This document shows, piece by piece, positions 1 to 7,917 of a DNA stretch of 41,701 nt; position 1 is the stretch's first letter; each line of letters opens with the position of its first letter. The position numbers and the translations under genes were made by a program. The stretch lies in the NCBI GenBank assembly GCA_011391495.1, contig JAABQK010000021.1, forward strand, positions 1 through 41,701. The letters run 5' to 3'. Source of the DNA: Hydrogenophaga sp. GTDB lineage: Bacteria; Pseudomonadota; Gammaproteobacteria; Burkholderiales; Burkholderiaceae_C. The notes below the pieces were generated by a model, which worked only from the letters and a program-made list of their open reading frames with translations, was not told the origin of the DNA and searched no databases.

Positions 1-331
1 TGGTGCCCACCACCTCGCCGCCCGCCACGATGGCTCCCATGGCCTCAAACACCGCCGCGACCAGGATGGCCCAGCCCATGGTCATGGCGCCGGAACCCAC
101 GGCCGGCCCCATGTTGTTGGCCACGTCGTTGGCGCCGATGTTCATGGCCATGTAGCCGCCCACCACCGCCGAGATGATCAGCAGCCAGACCGCGGAACTC
201 GACAGCCCGGCAACATCGGCACCGGTCAGAGACGCGTAGACGCCGACCAACAGCAAGAAAAGCAGGGCACCGCCCAGCTGGAGCACATCCTGGTATTGGC
301 CAACGAAGCTGGAACGCGATTTTTTTGTCAT
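1..331 (-). CDS. Inorganic phosphate transporter, PiT family (partial, N-terminal part)
   Basis: Reading leftwards from an ATG at 331, the frame stays open to the window edge, so only about 110 N-terminal residues are present. The product begins MTKKSRSSFVGQYQDVLQ, then has a hydrophobic helix (LLFLLLVGVYA), a second helix, and the PiT signature GANDVANNMGPAVGSGA followed by another membrane segment. This Gly-Ala-Asn-Asp-Val-Ala-Asn motif is the hallmark of low-affinity phosphate permeases of the inner membrane (PitA / PHO-4 family), which take up metal-phosphate complexes with protons or sodium. A second ATG at 342 is out of frame and meets a stop after four codons. The family is clear; which PiT paralog it is cannot be told from this fragment. 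Confidence 0.88.
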   Translation of the reverse strand, partial: MTKKSRSSFVGQYQDVLQLGGALLFLLLVGVYASLTGADVAGLSSSAVWLLIISAVVGGYMAMNIGANDVANNMGPAVGSGAMTMGWAILVAAVFEAMGAIVAGGEVVGT

Positions 332-445
332 GTTTTTGTCATCTTGAAAGCACGCAGATGACATGATTTTGACACGCCGCCTCCACGCAAAAACCCGGCA
401 GCCTGCGCCGCGTGGCCGATTCGGTGGCCTGGCCGCCCGCCGGTA

Positions 446-1036
446 TCAACGCAGAAAATGCGTGCGGTAGTGCTCGAGCTCGTCGATCGATTCGTGCACG
501 TCGGCCAGCGCCGTGTGCTTCTGGTGCTTCTTGAAACCGTTGTACACCTCGGGGCGCCAACGTTTTGCCAGCTCCTTCAGGGTGCTCACATCCAGGCAGC
601 GGTAGTGGAAATAGGCCTCCAGCTTGGGCATGTATTTCACGAGAAAGCGGCGGTCCTGGCTGATCGTGTTGCCGCACATCGGCGAACCGTTTTTGGGCAC
701 GTAGCGGCCAATGAAGGCCAGCAACTCGGCCTGCGCCTGCGCCTCGTCCACGGTGCTGGCGCGCACCTTGTCGATCAGGCCGCTCCTGCCGTGCGTGCCC
801 TTGTTCCAGGCGTCCATGGCGTTGAGCACCGCGTCGCTCTGGTGGATCACCAGCACGGGGCCCTCCACGCGCGGCGTGAGCTCGGGCCCCGTGATCACCA
901 CGGCGATTTCCAGCAAATGCTCCTTTTCGGGATCGAGCCCGCTCATTTCGCAGTCGATCCAGACCAGGTTCTGGTCGCTCTTGCTGAGCGCATGCGCTTC
1001 CGGGGCGGGGATGTCGGTCGTTTGGGTTTCGGTCAT
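446..1036 (-). CDS. orn: Oligoribonuclease (3'-5' exoribonuclease of short RNAs)
   Basis: The 196-residue product degrades 2-5 nt RNAs, and pGpG from c-di-GMP turnover, to mononucleotides in the cytoplasm. All five DEDDh-exonuclease metal/catalytic residues are present at the E. coli Orn spacing: D28 and E30 in [11 protein letters not shown]128 in SQDRRF, H174 and D179 in [11 protein letters not shown]. The chosen ATG gives MTETQTTD; a frame-compatible start ten codons upstream adds a stretch not typical of the family. The N-terminus is about 16 residues longer than in E. coli. The gene is divergent from the M48 protease gene, with 92 bp between start codons. A GC-rich imperfect inverted repeat followed by five Ts on the coding strand (about 389-443) may be its terminator. 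Confidence 0.95.
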   Translation of the reverse strand: MTETQTTDIPAPEAHALSKSDQNLVWIDCEMSGLDPEKEHLLEIAVVITGPELTPRVEGPVLVIHQSDAVLNAMDAWNKGTHGRSGLIDKVRASTVDEAQAQAELLAFIGRYVPKNGSPMCGNTISQDRRFLVKYMPKLEAYFHYRCLDVSTLKELAKRWRPEVYNGFKKHQKHTALADVHESIDELEHYRTHFLR

Positions 1037-1128
1037 CCCGTGATTTTCACCGATCGGCCTGCGCACCCGCGCACCGCGTCATGCCCCGCGCGCGACGCGG
1101 CTGCCCGCTCTTCGATAGACTCGCCCCC

Positions 1129-2400
1129 ATGGATACCGCTTCCCTGCTCTTCACCGCCATTTTTTGCGCTCTGCTCGTGGTCGGCCTGATCGCCCGCATG
1201 GTGCTCGCCAGCCGGCAGATCCGGCATGTGGCCCGACACCGCGACGCGGTGCCCACTGCGTTCAGCGACACCATTTCGCTGCCTGCACACCAGAAGGCGG
1301 CCGACTACACCATCGCCAAGTCGCGCTTCGGCCTGCTGGAGATGTCGATCGAAGCCGGTCTGCTGCTGGGCTGGACCCTGCTGGGCGGCATGGACTGGCT
1401 GAACCAGACCCTGCTGGCGCTCATGGGTGGCGGCATGCTGCAGCAACTCGCGCTGCTGGCTGCATTCGCATTGATCGGTGGGCTTCTCACCCTGCCGCTG
1501 GGCTGGTGGTCCACGTTCCGCATCGAGGAGCAGTTCGGCTTCAACAAGATGAGCTTGTCGCTCTGGCTGGGCGATCTTCTCAAGGGCACGCTGGTGGGCG
1601 CACTGATCGGGCTGCCCATTGCCGCCCTCGTGCTGTGGCTGATGGGTGCAGCCGGGCCGGCCTGGTGGCTCTGGGCCTGGGGAGCCTGGATGGTCTTCAA
1701 TCTGCTGGCACTGGTGCTCTACCCCACGGTGATCGCACCGCTGTTCAACAAGTTCGAGCCTCTGCAGGACGAAACCCTCAAGGCCCGGGTGAGCGCCCTC
1801 ATGCAGCGCTGCGGCTTTGCCGCCAGGGGTCTGTTCGTGATGGACGGCAGCAAGCGCAGCGCCCATGCCAACGCCTATTTCACGGGCTTTGGCGCCGCCA
1901 AACGGGTGGTGTTTTTCGATACCCTGCTCCAGCAGTTGAACCCGGCCGAGATCGACGCCGTGCTGGCCCACGAACTCGGCCACTACAAGCGCCGCCACAT
2001 CCTCAAGCGCATCGTGCTGATGTTCTCCTTGAGCCTGCTGGGCTTTGGCCTGCTGGGCTGGCTGTCCGGCCAGGCCTGGTTCTACACCGGCCTGGGTGTC
2101 ACCCCTTCGCTGGATGCGCCCAACAACGCGCTGGCGCTGCTGCTGTTCATGCTGGTGGTGCCGCTGCTGACCTTTTTCCTCTCGCCGTTGATGGCCCAGA
2201 TGTCCCGCGGCCACGAATTCGAGGCAGACGCCTACGCCGTGGCCCAGACCAGTGGTCCGGATCTGGCCAGCGCCCTGCTCAAGCTCTTCAAGGACAACGC
2301 CAGCACGCTCACGCCGGACCCGGTGTACGCCCGCTTCTACTATTCCCATCCGCCCGCCAGCGAGCGGCTTTCCCGCCTGCTGGCCAGCAACCCCGCCTGA
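1129..2400 (+). CDS. M48 family membrane zinc metalloprotease (Ste24/CAAX-protease-like)
   Basis: This is a 423-residue integral membrane peptidase. The zinc motif HELGH is at 281-285 and the third ligand is probably E363 in HEFEAD. An N-terminal Peptidase_M48 segment with several hydrophobic helices (about 7-27, 72-90, 105-125, 155-205) precedes the catalytic part, and two more helices (295-315, 333-353) follow it. This matches the Ste24 endopeptidase architecture; in bacteria such proteins are linked to inner-membrane protein quality control rather than prenyl-CAAX cleavage. An earlier in-frame ATG at 1081 would add 16 arginine-rich residues and lacks family support, so the ATG at 1129 is preferred. 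The pterin dehydratase gene starts 18 bp downstream, so the two are probably cotranscribed. Confidence 0.92.
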   Translation: MDTASLLFTAIFCALLVVGLIARMVLASRQIRHVARHRDAVPTAFSDTISLPAHQKAADYTIAKSRFGLLEMSIEAGLLLGWTLLGGMDWLNQTLLALMGGGMLQQLALLAAFALIGGLLTLPLGWWSTFRIEEQFGFNKMSLSLWLGDLLKGTLVGALIGLPIAALVLWLMGAAGPAWWLWAWGAWMVFNLLALVLYPTVIAPLFNKFEPLQDETLKARVSALMQRCGFAARGLFVMDGSKRSAHANAYFTGFGAAKRVVFFDTLLQQLNPAEIDAVLAHELGHYKRRHILKRIVLMFSLSLLGFGLLGWLSGQAWFYTGLGVTPSLDAPNNALALLLFMLVVPLLTFFLSPLMAQMSRGHEFEADAYAVAQTSGPDLASALLKLFKDNASTLTPDPVYARFYYSHPPASERLSRLLASNPA

Positions 2401-2418
2401 ACGCAAGCCCCGTCCCGC

Positions 2419-2739
2419 ATGAACCCGATCCACCAGAACCGACGCGCGCTTTCGGCCACCGAAATCGTCACCCAGCTCACCCAGCTCAACGGCGATGCCG
2501 CCCAGGGATGGAAGCTGATTGATGGCTCGCTCGAAAAAACCTGCACCTTCGGCAACTTCCACGAGACCATGGCCTTCGTCAACGCGGTGGCCTGGATCGC
2601 CCATCGCGAAGACCACCATCCAGACATGGCGCTGGGCTACAGCCGCTGCACCGTGCGGTTCAACACCCATGACGTGGGTGGCATCTCGGTCAGCGACTTT
2701 TTCTGCGCCCAGGCGGTGGACGCCCTGCTGAAGGACTGA
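2419..2739 (+). CDS. 4a-hydroxytetrahydrobiopterin dehydratase (pterin-4a-carbinolamine dehydratase)
   Basis: The 106-residue product has the single-domain PCD/DCoH fold. The active-site signature EDHHPD, with its paired histidines, is followed by the second conserved part (VRFNTHDVGGIS). The enzyme dehydrates 4a-hydroxy-tetrahydropterin, recycling the cofactor of aromatic amino acid hydroxylases; many bacteria carry it without a hydroxylase gene next door, and some homologues serve molybdopterin-linked roles. No phenylalanine hydroxylase gene is in this window. It sits between the M48 protease and rsgA genes on the same strand. The assignment is by motif and length; the physiological substrate here is unknown. 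Confidence 0.93.
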   Translation: MNPIHQNRRALSATEIVTQLTQLNGDAAQGWKLIDGSLEKTCTFGNFHETMAFVNAVAWIAHREDHHPDMALGYSRCTVRFNTHDVGGISVSDFFCAQAVDALLKD

Positions 2740-2775
2740 ATGAACACCGCCTCCACCACCGGGCCCCGGATTTGA
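2740..2775 (+). other. Possible 11-codon coupling minigene ahead of rsgA
   Basis: Directly after the TGA of the dehydratase gene comes an ATG that opens an 11-codon frame, MNTASTTGPRI. Its TGA at 2773-2775 overlaps the TTG start of rsgA (TTGA). This arrangement could let ribosomes terminate and reinitiate stepwise into rsgA, which has a rare start codon and only a weak ribosome-binding site. It is equally possible that this is chance; a conserved 11-codon frame in related genomes would be the telling evidence. Confidence 0.25.
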
Positions 2776-3764
2776 AACGCAGCCAGGGCAAGTCCGCCGG
2801 GGCTGGTGCATCCGCGGCGACACCAACCACCGGACTGGTCGTCGCAGCCTATGGGCGCCACTGCATGGTGGAAAGTCCGGATGGAGAACGCCGCATCTGC
2901 CACCCGCGCGGCAAGAAGAGCCAGGTGGTCGTGGGCGATCGGGTCCAGTGGCAGGTCACCGGCGACGAGGGCAGCATCGAGCGCGTGGAGACCCGGCGCA
3001 ACCTGTTCTACCGGCAGGATGAGATGCGCACCAAGTCGTTTGCCGCCAACCTGGACCAGGTGCTGGTGCTGGTGGCGGCCGACCCCGAGTTCTCCGAACG
3101 CCAACTCGCCCGCTCCCTGATCGCTGCCGAGGCAGAGGGCATCCCGGTGCTGATCGTGCTGAACAAGAGCGATCTTCAGCCCGCGTTCGACAACGCCTGG
3201 GCGCGGCTCGAGAGCTACCGCCGCATGGGCGTCGACGTCTTGCCCCTGCGCCTCCAGGGCGAAACCGCGGCCGCCACGGAACAGGGTCTGGATGCCCTGC
3301 AACAGCGGCTGACCGGGAAGACCACCCTGGTGCTCGGACCTTCGGGTGTGGGCAAGAGCACGCTGGTGAACCGGTTGGTGCCGCATGCGCGGGCACTGAC
3401 GGGTGAAATCTCGCGCGCCCTCAACTCGGGCAAGCACACCACCACCAGCACCACCTGGTACTGGGTCGATGGGCAGCGCAGCACGGCACTGATCGACTCC
3501 CCGGGGTTTCAGGAATTCGGTCTGAACCACATCGAACCGATGCAGCTCGCGCACCTCATGCCCGACCTGCGCGCCACACTGGGTCACTGCCGGTTTTACA
3601 ACTGCACCCACCTACACGAACCCGGCTGCGCGGTGCGCGCCCATGTGCAGGGTGAAGACGCGGCCGCAGTCGCGTCAGATGCCGGCCACCTAGCCATCAG
3701 CGCCAACCGGTACCGGATCTATGGCGAACTGTTCGCCGAGCTGTCGGCACGGCGCGCCTACTGA
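2772..3764 (+). CDS. rsgA: Ribosome small-subunit-dependent GTPase A
   Basis: This 330-residue circularly permuted GTPase acts late in 30S subunit maturation. The order is diagnostic: an N-terminal OB fold (GLVVAAYGRHCMVES onwards, about 20-85), G4 NKSD at 131-134, then G1 GPSGVGKS at 189-196 and G3 DSPG at 242-245. A C-terminal zinc-binding domain follows with C273, C278, H280 and C286 (CRFYNCTHLHEPGC). The only in-frame start upstream of the OB fold is TTG at 2772; the next ATG would remove the first strands. Its stop is one base from the convergent stop of the CbiB-like gene. Confidence 0.95.
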   Translation: MKRSQGKSAGAGASAATPTTGLVVAAYGRHCMVESPDGERRICHPRGKKSQVVVGDRVQWQVTGDEGSIERVETRRNLFYRQDEMRTKSFAANLDQVLVLVAADPEFSERQLARSLIAAEAEGIPVLIVLNKSDLQPAFDNAWARLESYRRMGVDVLPLRLQGETAAATEQGLDALQQRLTGKTTLVLGPSGVGKSTLVNRLVPHARALTGEISRALNSGKHTTTSTTWYWVDGQRSTALIDSPGFQEFGLNHIEPMQLAHLMPDLRATLGHCRFYNCTHLHEPGCAVRAHVQGEDAAAVASDAGHLAISANRYRIYGELFAELSARRAY

Positions 3765-3765
3765 A

Positions 3766-4707
3766 TCAGCCCAGCAGGCGGGCCAGCGTGAGCAACGCCA
3801 GCAACAGCATCCACAGCACGACCGAGCGCCATACCAGGCCGACCACGCTGCCCAGGTGCGCCAGTTGGGGCTCGGGGCGCGAACTGCCGTCGCTGTCCTC
3901 TGATGGCAGCTCGCTGGCAGTGGGTGGCTGAGGGGCCAGACGCACATTGATGGCACCTGCGGTCGCCGCCAGCACCACACCATCACTGCCTGGTGCGTAG
4001 CGCTCCGCATCGCTGCGCCAGTTCGCCACGGCTTCCTCGAAGTTGCCCACCACCGCAAAGCCCAGCGCGGTCACCCGCGCAGGCAGGAGGTCGACCCATT
4101 GCCAGGCCTGTGCGGACGCCTGTTGCAGGGCAACGCTGGGAGTGCCGTCGGGCCGCTGGCGCCAGTTGCGCGACAGGTACTCGGCCATGCGGTAGAACAC
4201 CGCGCCCGACGGCCCCAGACCCAGCACCCAGAAGATCACGAAACACACCAGCACGCCAAACACATGGCGGTGCGCCGCCAGCACCGAGTGCTCGATGACC
4301 TGGCGCAGCAGTTCGCTGCGCGGCAAGCTGGATGCATCCACCCGCAGCCACTCGGCCAGCTTTCCGCGGGCCGTTGCGTCGTCCCCGGCTTCCAGCGCCT
4401 GCCGGATCTCGCTGAAGTGGTGGCTGAACTGGCGGAAACCGAGCGTCACGTACAGCACCCCCACCATCCAGACAAAGGCGAGCACGGAACTGAAGGTCCA
4501 CAAGCCCCAGTACACCAGCCCCGCGATCAGTGCCGGCACACCCACCGCCAGCGGCCAGGCCACCCAGCCGTGCGAAACCTGCCCCGCATCCAGGTTGCGA
4601 CGCACCGTGCGGGCCCAGCTGCGCAGCGCCGCATGCACCGGGTTGTCGTAGGCCAAGGGGCGCGCCTGCTCGAGCAACAAGGCGATCAGGACAGCGAAAA
4701 AACTCAT
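3766..4707 (-). CDS. CobD/CbiB family integral membrane protein
   Basis: The product is 313 residues, beginning MSFFAVLIALLLEQARPLAY. This N-terminus (hydrophobic helix followed by LLEQ-R-L) is typical of the CbiB/CobD family, which also includes the AmpE-like proteins. Further membrane segments lie near 67-105, 165-190 and at the C-terminus. The genuine CbiB reaction makes adenosylcobinamide phosphate, but no cobalamin biosynthesis gene is nearby. The protein is common in Burkholderiales as a stand-alone gene, so a role in B12 synthesis is doubtful. The start is placed at 4707 because the 56 codons upstream are Arg/Gly/Ala-rich and resemble non-coding sequence. The gene runs convergent with rsgA, leaving a single base between the stops. 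Confidence 0.75.
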   Translation of the reverse strand: MSFFAVLIALLLEQARPLAYDNPVHAALRSWARTVRRNLDAGQVSHGWVAWPLAVGVPALIAGLVYWGLWTFSSVLAFVWMVGVLYVTLGFRQFSHHFSEIRQALEAGDDATARGKLAEWLRVDASSLPRSELLRQVIEHSVLAAHRHVFGVLVCFVIFWVLGLGPSGAVFYRMAEYLSRNWRQRPDGTPSVALQQASAQAWQWVDLLPARVTALGFAVVGNFEEAVANWRSDAERYAPGSDGVVLAATAGAINVRLAPQPPTASELPSEDSDGSSRPEPQLAHLGSVVGLVWRSVVLWMLLLALLTLARLLG

Positions 4708-4748
4708 GGCGCCATCATAGCGGCGGGCCCGGTGCCGGACAGCACGCG

Positions 4749-5432
4749 TCAGGCCACCAGCAGCCGGTAGAAATTGCGCAGCATGCCCGCCGTCGCACCC
4801 CAGATGAAACGCTCGCGCGCACCGTCCTGGTAAGGCATGGAGTACCACTCCCGCGCCACACCGTCCCATTCCCATGCATGGCGGCGGTGATTGGCCGGGT
4901 CCATGAGGAAATCGAGGGGCACCTCAAACACGTCGTCGACCTCGTGCGGATTCGGCTGCAGGACGAAACCGGGCTGCACCAGCCCGACCACGGGCGTCAC
5001 GATGTATGAGCTGCCCGTGACGTAGACCGGCATGGCGCCCAGCACCTCGACCTGCTCGGGCCGCAACCCGATTTCCTCAAACGTTTCGCGCAAGGCGGCG
5101 GCGGTGGCGTCCGCATCGGTGTCGTCCAGCTTGCCCCCCGGAAAGGCAATCTGGCCAGAATGGGTGGACAGGTGGATCGTGCGCTGGGTCAGCAGCAGCG
5201 TCGGCCGCTCGTGCATCACCAAAGGCATCAGGACCGCTGCGTGGGCGGGAGCACGGTCAGCGAACGGCTGCTCTCGCAGCAACTCGGGCGCCCACGCGGG
5301 AGGGCTCGCAAAGCGCTCGCGAAGACCCGCGGGCGTGAGTCGTTGCGCATGGACCGGCCGCAGTCCGTCGCGCGCTGGTGGCGGCAGCGCGGGCACCTGG
5401 CGAGGATCAATGACGGGCAAGGGTCTGGACAT
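4749..5432 (-). CDS. CoA pyrophosphatase-type Nudix hydrolase
   Basis: The 227-residue protein has the NudL/Nudt7-type signature SGQIAFPGG (92-100) running into the Nudix box (100-122, ending REtfEEIGL with R115, E116, E119 and E120). The position usually held by the first Glu of the GX5E element is Asp here, as is common in the CoA-pyrophosphatase subgroup. Such enzymes cleave CoA or acyl-CoA to phosphopantetheine and 3',5'-ADP, although 8-oxo-dGTP or other nucleotide substrates cannot be excluded. A proline-rich N-terminal 60 residues precedes the fold. The start gives MSRPLPVIDPRQ. The gene lies upstream of the CbiB-like gene on the same strand and downstream of the rplS terminator, so it needs its own promoter. 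Confidence 0.88.
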   Translation of the reverse strand: MSRPLPVIDPRQVPALPPPARDGLRPVHAQRLTPAGLRERFASPPAWAPELLREQPFADRAPAHAAVLMPLVMHERPTLLLTQRTIHLSTHSGQIAFPGGKLDDTDADATAAALRETFEEIGLRPEQVEVLGAMPVYVTGSSYIVTPVVGLVQPGFVLQPNPHEVDDVFEVPLDFLMDPANHRRHAWEWDGVAREWYSMPYQDGARERFIWGATAGMLRNFYRLLVA

Positions 5433-5503
5433 GTGCTGCAAGCATAGTGCACCGGTTCGTGCGCGCACCCGCCAGCGCAGGGGACCACACGCATCAGCGG
5501 GCA

Positions 5504-5530
5504 CAAAAAAACCGCTCCTGGGAGCGGTTT
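5504..5530 (-). terminator. Rho-independent terminator of the rpsP-rplS operon
   Basis: A perfect 9-bp stem (AACCGCTCC / GGAGCGGTT) with a 2-nt TG spacer, so effectively a tetraloop, lies 26 bp past the rplS stop. On the minus strand it is followed by an uninterrupted run of Ts. This is a textbook intrinsic terminator for the leftward ribosomal-protein operon. Confidence 0.9.
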
Positions 5531-5555
5531 CTTGCTGGCCGGAGCCAAAGGCCCA

Positions 5556-5912
5556 TCAGGCGCCCAGCTTTTCCCGGATACGCGCCGACTTGCCACTGCG
5601 CTCGCGCAGGTAGTACAGCTTCGCGCGGCGCACGGCACCACGGCGCTTCACTTCGATTTTCGCGATCAGCGGGCTGTACAGCGGGAACGTGCGTTCCACA
5701 CCTTCGCCGTTGGAGATCTTGCGCACGATGAAGCTGGAGTTCAGGCCACGGTTGCGGCGGGCAACCACCACACCTTCGTAGGCCTGCAGACGCTTGCGGG
5801 TGCCTTCAACCACGTTCACGCTCACGATCACGGTGTCACCGGGCGCAAACGCGGGGATGTCTTTGTTCAAACGAGCAATTTCTTCTTGCTCAAGGGTCTG
5901 GATGAGGTTCAT
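5556..5912 (-). CDS. rplS: 50S ribosomal protein L19
   Basis: The 118-residue product starts [22 protein letters not shown] and contains the L19 core ([42 protein letters not shown]). It ends with the conserved basic stretch [24 protein letters not shown]19 sits at the 30S-50S interface. A good ribosome-binding site (AGGAAA) precedes the ATG. It is the last gene of rpsP-rimM-trmD-rplS, separated from trmD by 143 bp that hold a TATAAT-type -10 and a perfect 22-bp palindrome, so it may have its own promoter. Confidence 0.98.
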   Translation of the reverse strand: MNLIQTLEQEEIARLNKDIPAFAPGDTVIVSVNVVEGTRKRLQAYEGVVVARRNRGLNSSFIVRKISNGEGVERTFPLYSPLIAKIEVKRRGAVRRAKLYYLRERSGKSARIREKLGA

Positions 5913-5981
5913 GGTTTCCTGTTTTCACGATCATGCCCGCGCTGCACTAAAGGCCACGAATCCGGCAGGGGCCCTGTCCAC

Positions 5982-6003
5982 CCAGCACCGGATCCGGTGC
6001 TGG
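5982..6003. repeat. Perfect 22-bp palindrome in the rplS leader
   Basis: The two 11-base halves (CCAGCACCGGA and its exact complement) meet in a central GGATCC. In RNA this gives a 9-bp GC-rich stem with a GATC tetraloop, about 70 nt ahead of the rplS start codon. No T tract follows it on the minus strand, so it is not a standard terminator. It could be a leader structure for L19 control, an mRNA-processing site or a protein-binding site. Confidence 0.6.
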
Positions 6004-6054
6004 CTGCGGGCTGGCCCGGTCACGGCGGCCGGTCAGAGGATCGAAAAGCCTTAG

Positions 6055-6083
6055 ATTATAGCCTGCGCTGTGTCCGCAGGAAA
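6055..6083 (-). promoter_or_regulatory. Candidate internal promoter for rplS
   Basis: On the minus strand a perfect TATAAT -10 (6055-6060) overlaps the TAA stop of trmD. The -35-like TTTCCT (6078-6083) lies 17 bp upstream but matches the consensus poorly. The 11-mer AGGCTATAATC around this -10 recurs exactly upstream of rpsP, with a similar leader length (about 142 and 148 nt to the ATG). The -10 match and the repeat are seen; promoter activity is inferred. Confidence 0.35.
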
Positions 6084-6832
6084 GCCTCGTCTTCGGCAGA
6101 CAGGCCGCCGTCCTGCCGCGCCTGTGCCAGCACGTCCGGGCGCAGCCGTGCCGTGAGCGCCAGGCTCTGCTCCCGCCGGTAACGCGCGATGCGTTCATGG
6201 TGACCACCCAGCAGCACCTCGGGCACCGCCATCGGACCCTGCGGCCCCTGCCAGACTTCGGGGCGTGTGTGGTGGGGGCTGTCGAGCAGGCCGTTGAGCG
6301 CCGGATTGAAGCTGTCCTGCTGGTGGCTGCCCTCGTCGCCCAGCACGCCGGGCATCAGGCGCGCCACCGCGTCCAGCAGCGCCAGCGCGGCAATTTCACC
6401 GCCCGACAGCACGAAATCGCCCAAGCTGATCTGCACATCCACGCAGGCATCGATGAAGCGCTGGTCGATACCCTCGTAGCGACCGCAGACCAGCACCGCA
6501 CCCGGGCCCTGCGCCCAGCGCGCCACACCGGCGTGATCCAGCCGATCCCCGATCGGCGAGAACAGCACCACGGGCGCCTGCGCATCCGCCGGCTCGGCGC
6601 GTCCGGCGCGAATCGCCTGCAGGCACTGCCACAGGGGATCGGCCAGCATCACCATGCCCGGGCCGCCACCGAAAGGCCGGTCGTCCACCCTGCGGTAGTT
6701 GCCTTCGGCAAAGTCGCGCGGATTCCACAACCGCACCTCCACCAGGCCCGACTCAAATGCGCGGCGCGTGATGCCACTCTTGAAGAAAGGCTCGAACAGC
6801 TCGGGGAACAGGGTGATGACGTCAAAGCGCAT
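6056..6832 (-). CDS. trmD: tRNA (guanine-N1-)-methyltransferase
   Basis: This 258-residue SPOUT-family enzyme makes m1G37 in tRNAs reading CNN, Pro-CGG and related codons, preventing +1 frameshifting. It begins MRFDVITLFPELFEPF and carries the trefoil-knot SAM-binding segments VLVCGRYEGIDQRF and SLGDFVLSGGEIAAL, then SPHHTRPEVWQG and the C-terminal helical domain. The start at 6832 matches the family N-terminus. A GTG at 6847 would add five residues but has a purine tract abutting it with no usable spacing. The G-rich tract upstream is complementary to the end of rimM (see hairpin entry), which may lower TrmD synthesis. Confidence 0.96.
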   Translation of the reverse strand: MRFDVITLFPELFEPFFKSGITRRAFESGLVEVRLWNPRDFAEGNYRRVDDRPFGGGPGMVMLADPLWQCLQAIRAGRAEPADAQAPVVLFSPIGDRLDHAGVARWAQGPGAVLVCGRYEGIDQRFIDACVDVQISLGDFVLSGGEIAALALLDAVARLMPGVLGDEGSHQQDSFNPALNGLLDSPHHTRPEVWQGPQGPMAVPEVLLGGHHERIARYRREQSLALTARLRPDVLAQARQDGGLSAEDEAFLRTQRRL

Positions 6833-6845
6833 GGTGGGTATTGTC

Positions 6846-6880
6846 ACTCCCCCCTGCGCCGCTTCCCCGGGGGGTCAGTA
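6846..6880 (-). promoter_or_regulatory. Hairpin sequestering the purine tract ahead of trmD
   Basis: On the minus strand six Cs at the end of rimM (6869-6874) can pair with six Gs (6849-6854) in the ribosome-binding region of trmD. ACT/AGT pairing extends the stem after a two-base bulge, and the loop is 14 nt. Base-pairing is seen directly; an effect on translation is inference. It fits the known low output of TrmD relative to the ribosomal proteins in the E. coli operon. Confidence 0.4.
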
Positions 6881-7465
6881 GTCGGGCTGCCAGTCCACCG
6901 TGATGCGGCGGGCCTGCTGGTCCACACCGTCCACATAAGCCGCCACGAAGGGGATCATGCGTTCGGCCACCCGCTCTTGGCCGTCCACGGTCTCGGTGTA
7001 TTCGAGCACCAGCACCGAGTTGGGGCCCGTGGGCAACAGGTCGCGCACCACCCCCATGGGAAGACCTTCGCGGTTCACCACCTCAAGGCCGATCAGGTCC
7101 ACCCAGTAGTACTCGCCCTCGGGCGTCGCGGGAAAAGCACTGCGGGGCACATAGATGCGCACCCCTTTCAATGCTTCGGCGGCGCTGCGGTTGTCCAGTC
7201 CTTCGAGGCGGGCCACGACGCCGTCGGAGTGGGCCTTGATCTCGGCCACCTGCACGCTGACACAGCCGGCGAACGCGGCGAAGCCGCGCGCGAAGCGGGC
7301 TTCGGGCGGCTGGAGGAACCAGGCGGAGGTGGCAAACAGCGCCGAGGTGTCGGCACTGTGGGGCTGGATGCGGACCCAGCCCTTGATGCCCCAGGCGTCC
7401 TGAAAACGGCCCAGTTCGATGGCATCGTCCGGCAGGGACGCGGCGGTGAATGGGCTGCTGGACAT
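6875..7465 (-). CDS. rimM: Ribosome maturation factor RimM
   Basis: The 196-residue 16S rRNA processing factor binds S19 and helps assemble the 30S head. Its N-terminal RimM domain opens with ELGRFQDAWGIKGWVRI (about 17-33). The C-terminal PRC-barrel contains EGEYYWVDLIGLEV, GVVRDLLPTGPNSVLVLE and the closing segment ERMIPFVAAYVDGVD, ITVDWQPDY. The ATG at 7465 (MSSSPFTAAS) is preferred over a TTG five codons upstream. The gene lies between rpsP and trmD in the canonical order, and a terminator-like hairpin fills its short gap from rpsP. Confidence 0.96.
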   Translation of the reverse strand: MSSSPFTAASLPDDAIELGRFQDAWGIKGWVRIQPHSADTSALFATSAWFLQPPEARFARGFAAFAGCVSVQVAEIKAHSDGVVARLEGLDNRSAAEALKGVRIYVPRSAFPATPEGEYYWVDLIGLEVVNREGLPMGVVRDLLPTGPNSVLVLEYTETVDGQERVAERMIPFVAAYVDGVDQQARRITVDWQPDY

Positions 7466-7478
7466 GCCGTTCAGGAGC

Positions 7479-7515
7479 AAAATCGGCCAGCCCGGAGCGG
7501 GCCGGTCTTGCCGAT
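7479..7515 (-). terminator. Terminator-like attenuating hairpin between rpsP and rimM
   Basis: On the minus strand, starting at the rpsP stop codon, an 8-bp stem with one G-U pair (CCGGCCCG / CGGGCTGG, loop CTC) is enclosed by an outer ATCGG/CCGAT stem with an asymmetric bulge. Four Ts follow. It could terminate part of the transcription after rpsP and so lower RimM/TrmD relative to S16. The T tract is short, so readthrough is expected. Confidence 0.4.
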
Positions 7516-7769
7516 CAGGCTGCGGCCTTGGCGGCGTTCTGCTTGACCAGACGGGCCACCGTGTCGGACGGCTCGGCGCCCACGCTGGTCCAGTAGGTCA
7601 GACGGTCCATGGCGATGCGCAAGGGCTCTTCACCACCGCGGGCCAGCGGGTTGTAGAAACCGATGCGCTCGATGAAACGGCCATCGCGGCGATTGCGCTT
7701 GTCGGCAACCACGATGTTGTAGAACGGACGGGCTTTTGCGCCGCCGCGGGAGAGTCGAATGACGACCAT
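7515..7769 (-). CDS. rpsP: 30S ribosomal protein S16
   Basis: The 84-residue product begins [21 protein letters not shown] and contains [21 protein letters not shown], the conserved S16 core. S16 binds 16S rRNA in the 5' and central domains and is needed for 30S assembly. A strong ribosome-binding site (AAGGA) lies 7 nt upstream of the ATG. It is the promoter-proximal gene of the rpsP-rimM-trmD-rplS operon. Confidence 0.98.
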   Translation of the reverse strand: MVVIRLSRGGAKARPFYNIVVADKRNRRDGRFIERIGFYNPLARGGEEPLRIAMDRLTYWTSVGAEPSDTVARLVKQNAAKAAA

Positions 7770-7917
7770 GATTTATCCTTCGGGTGGAGAGGGCCCAAAA
7801 TCGGGACCTCGCCGGGTTTTCATCGGCTGGACTTCATCCGATTTGTCAACCCGTTTCATTGCAGCGCTTGAGACACACGACTGACCACCCGGTCAGCGAA
7901 ACGCCACAAAACCCGCG

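Noticed and set aside
6833..6847. GTG at 6847 as the trmD start
   Set aside because: The purine tract abuts the GTG without spacing, and the family N-terminus MRFDVITLFPELF begins exactly at the ATG at 6832.
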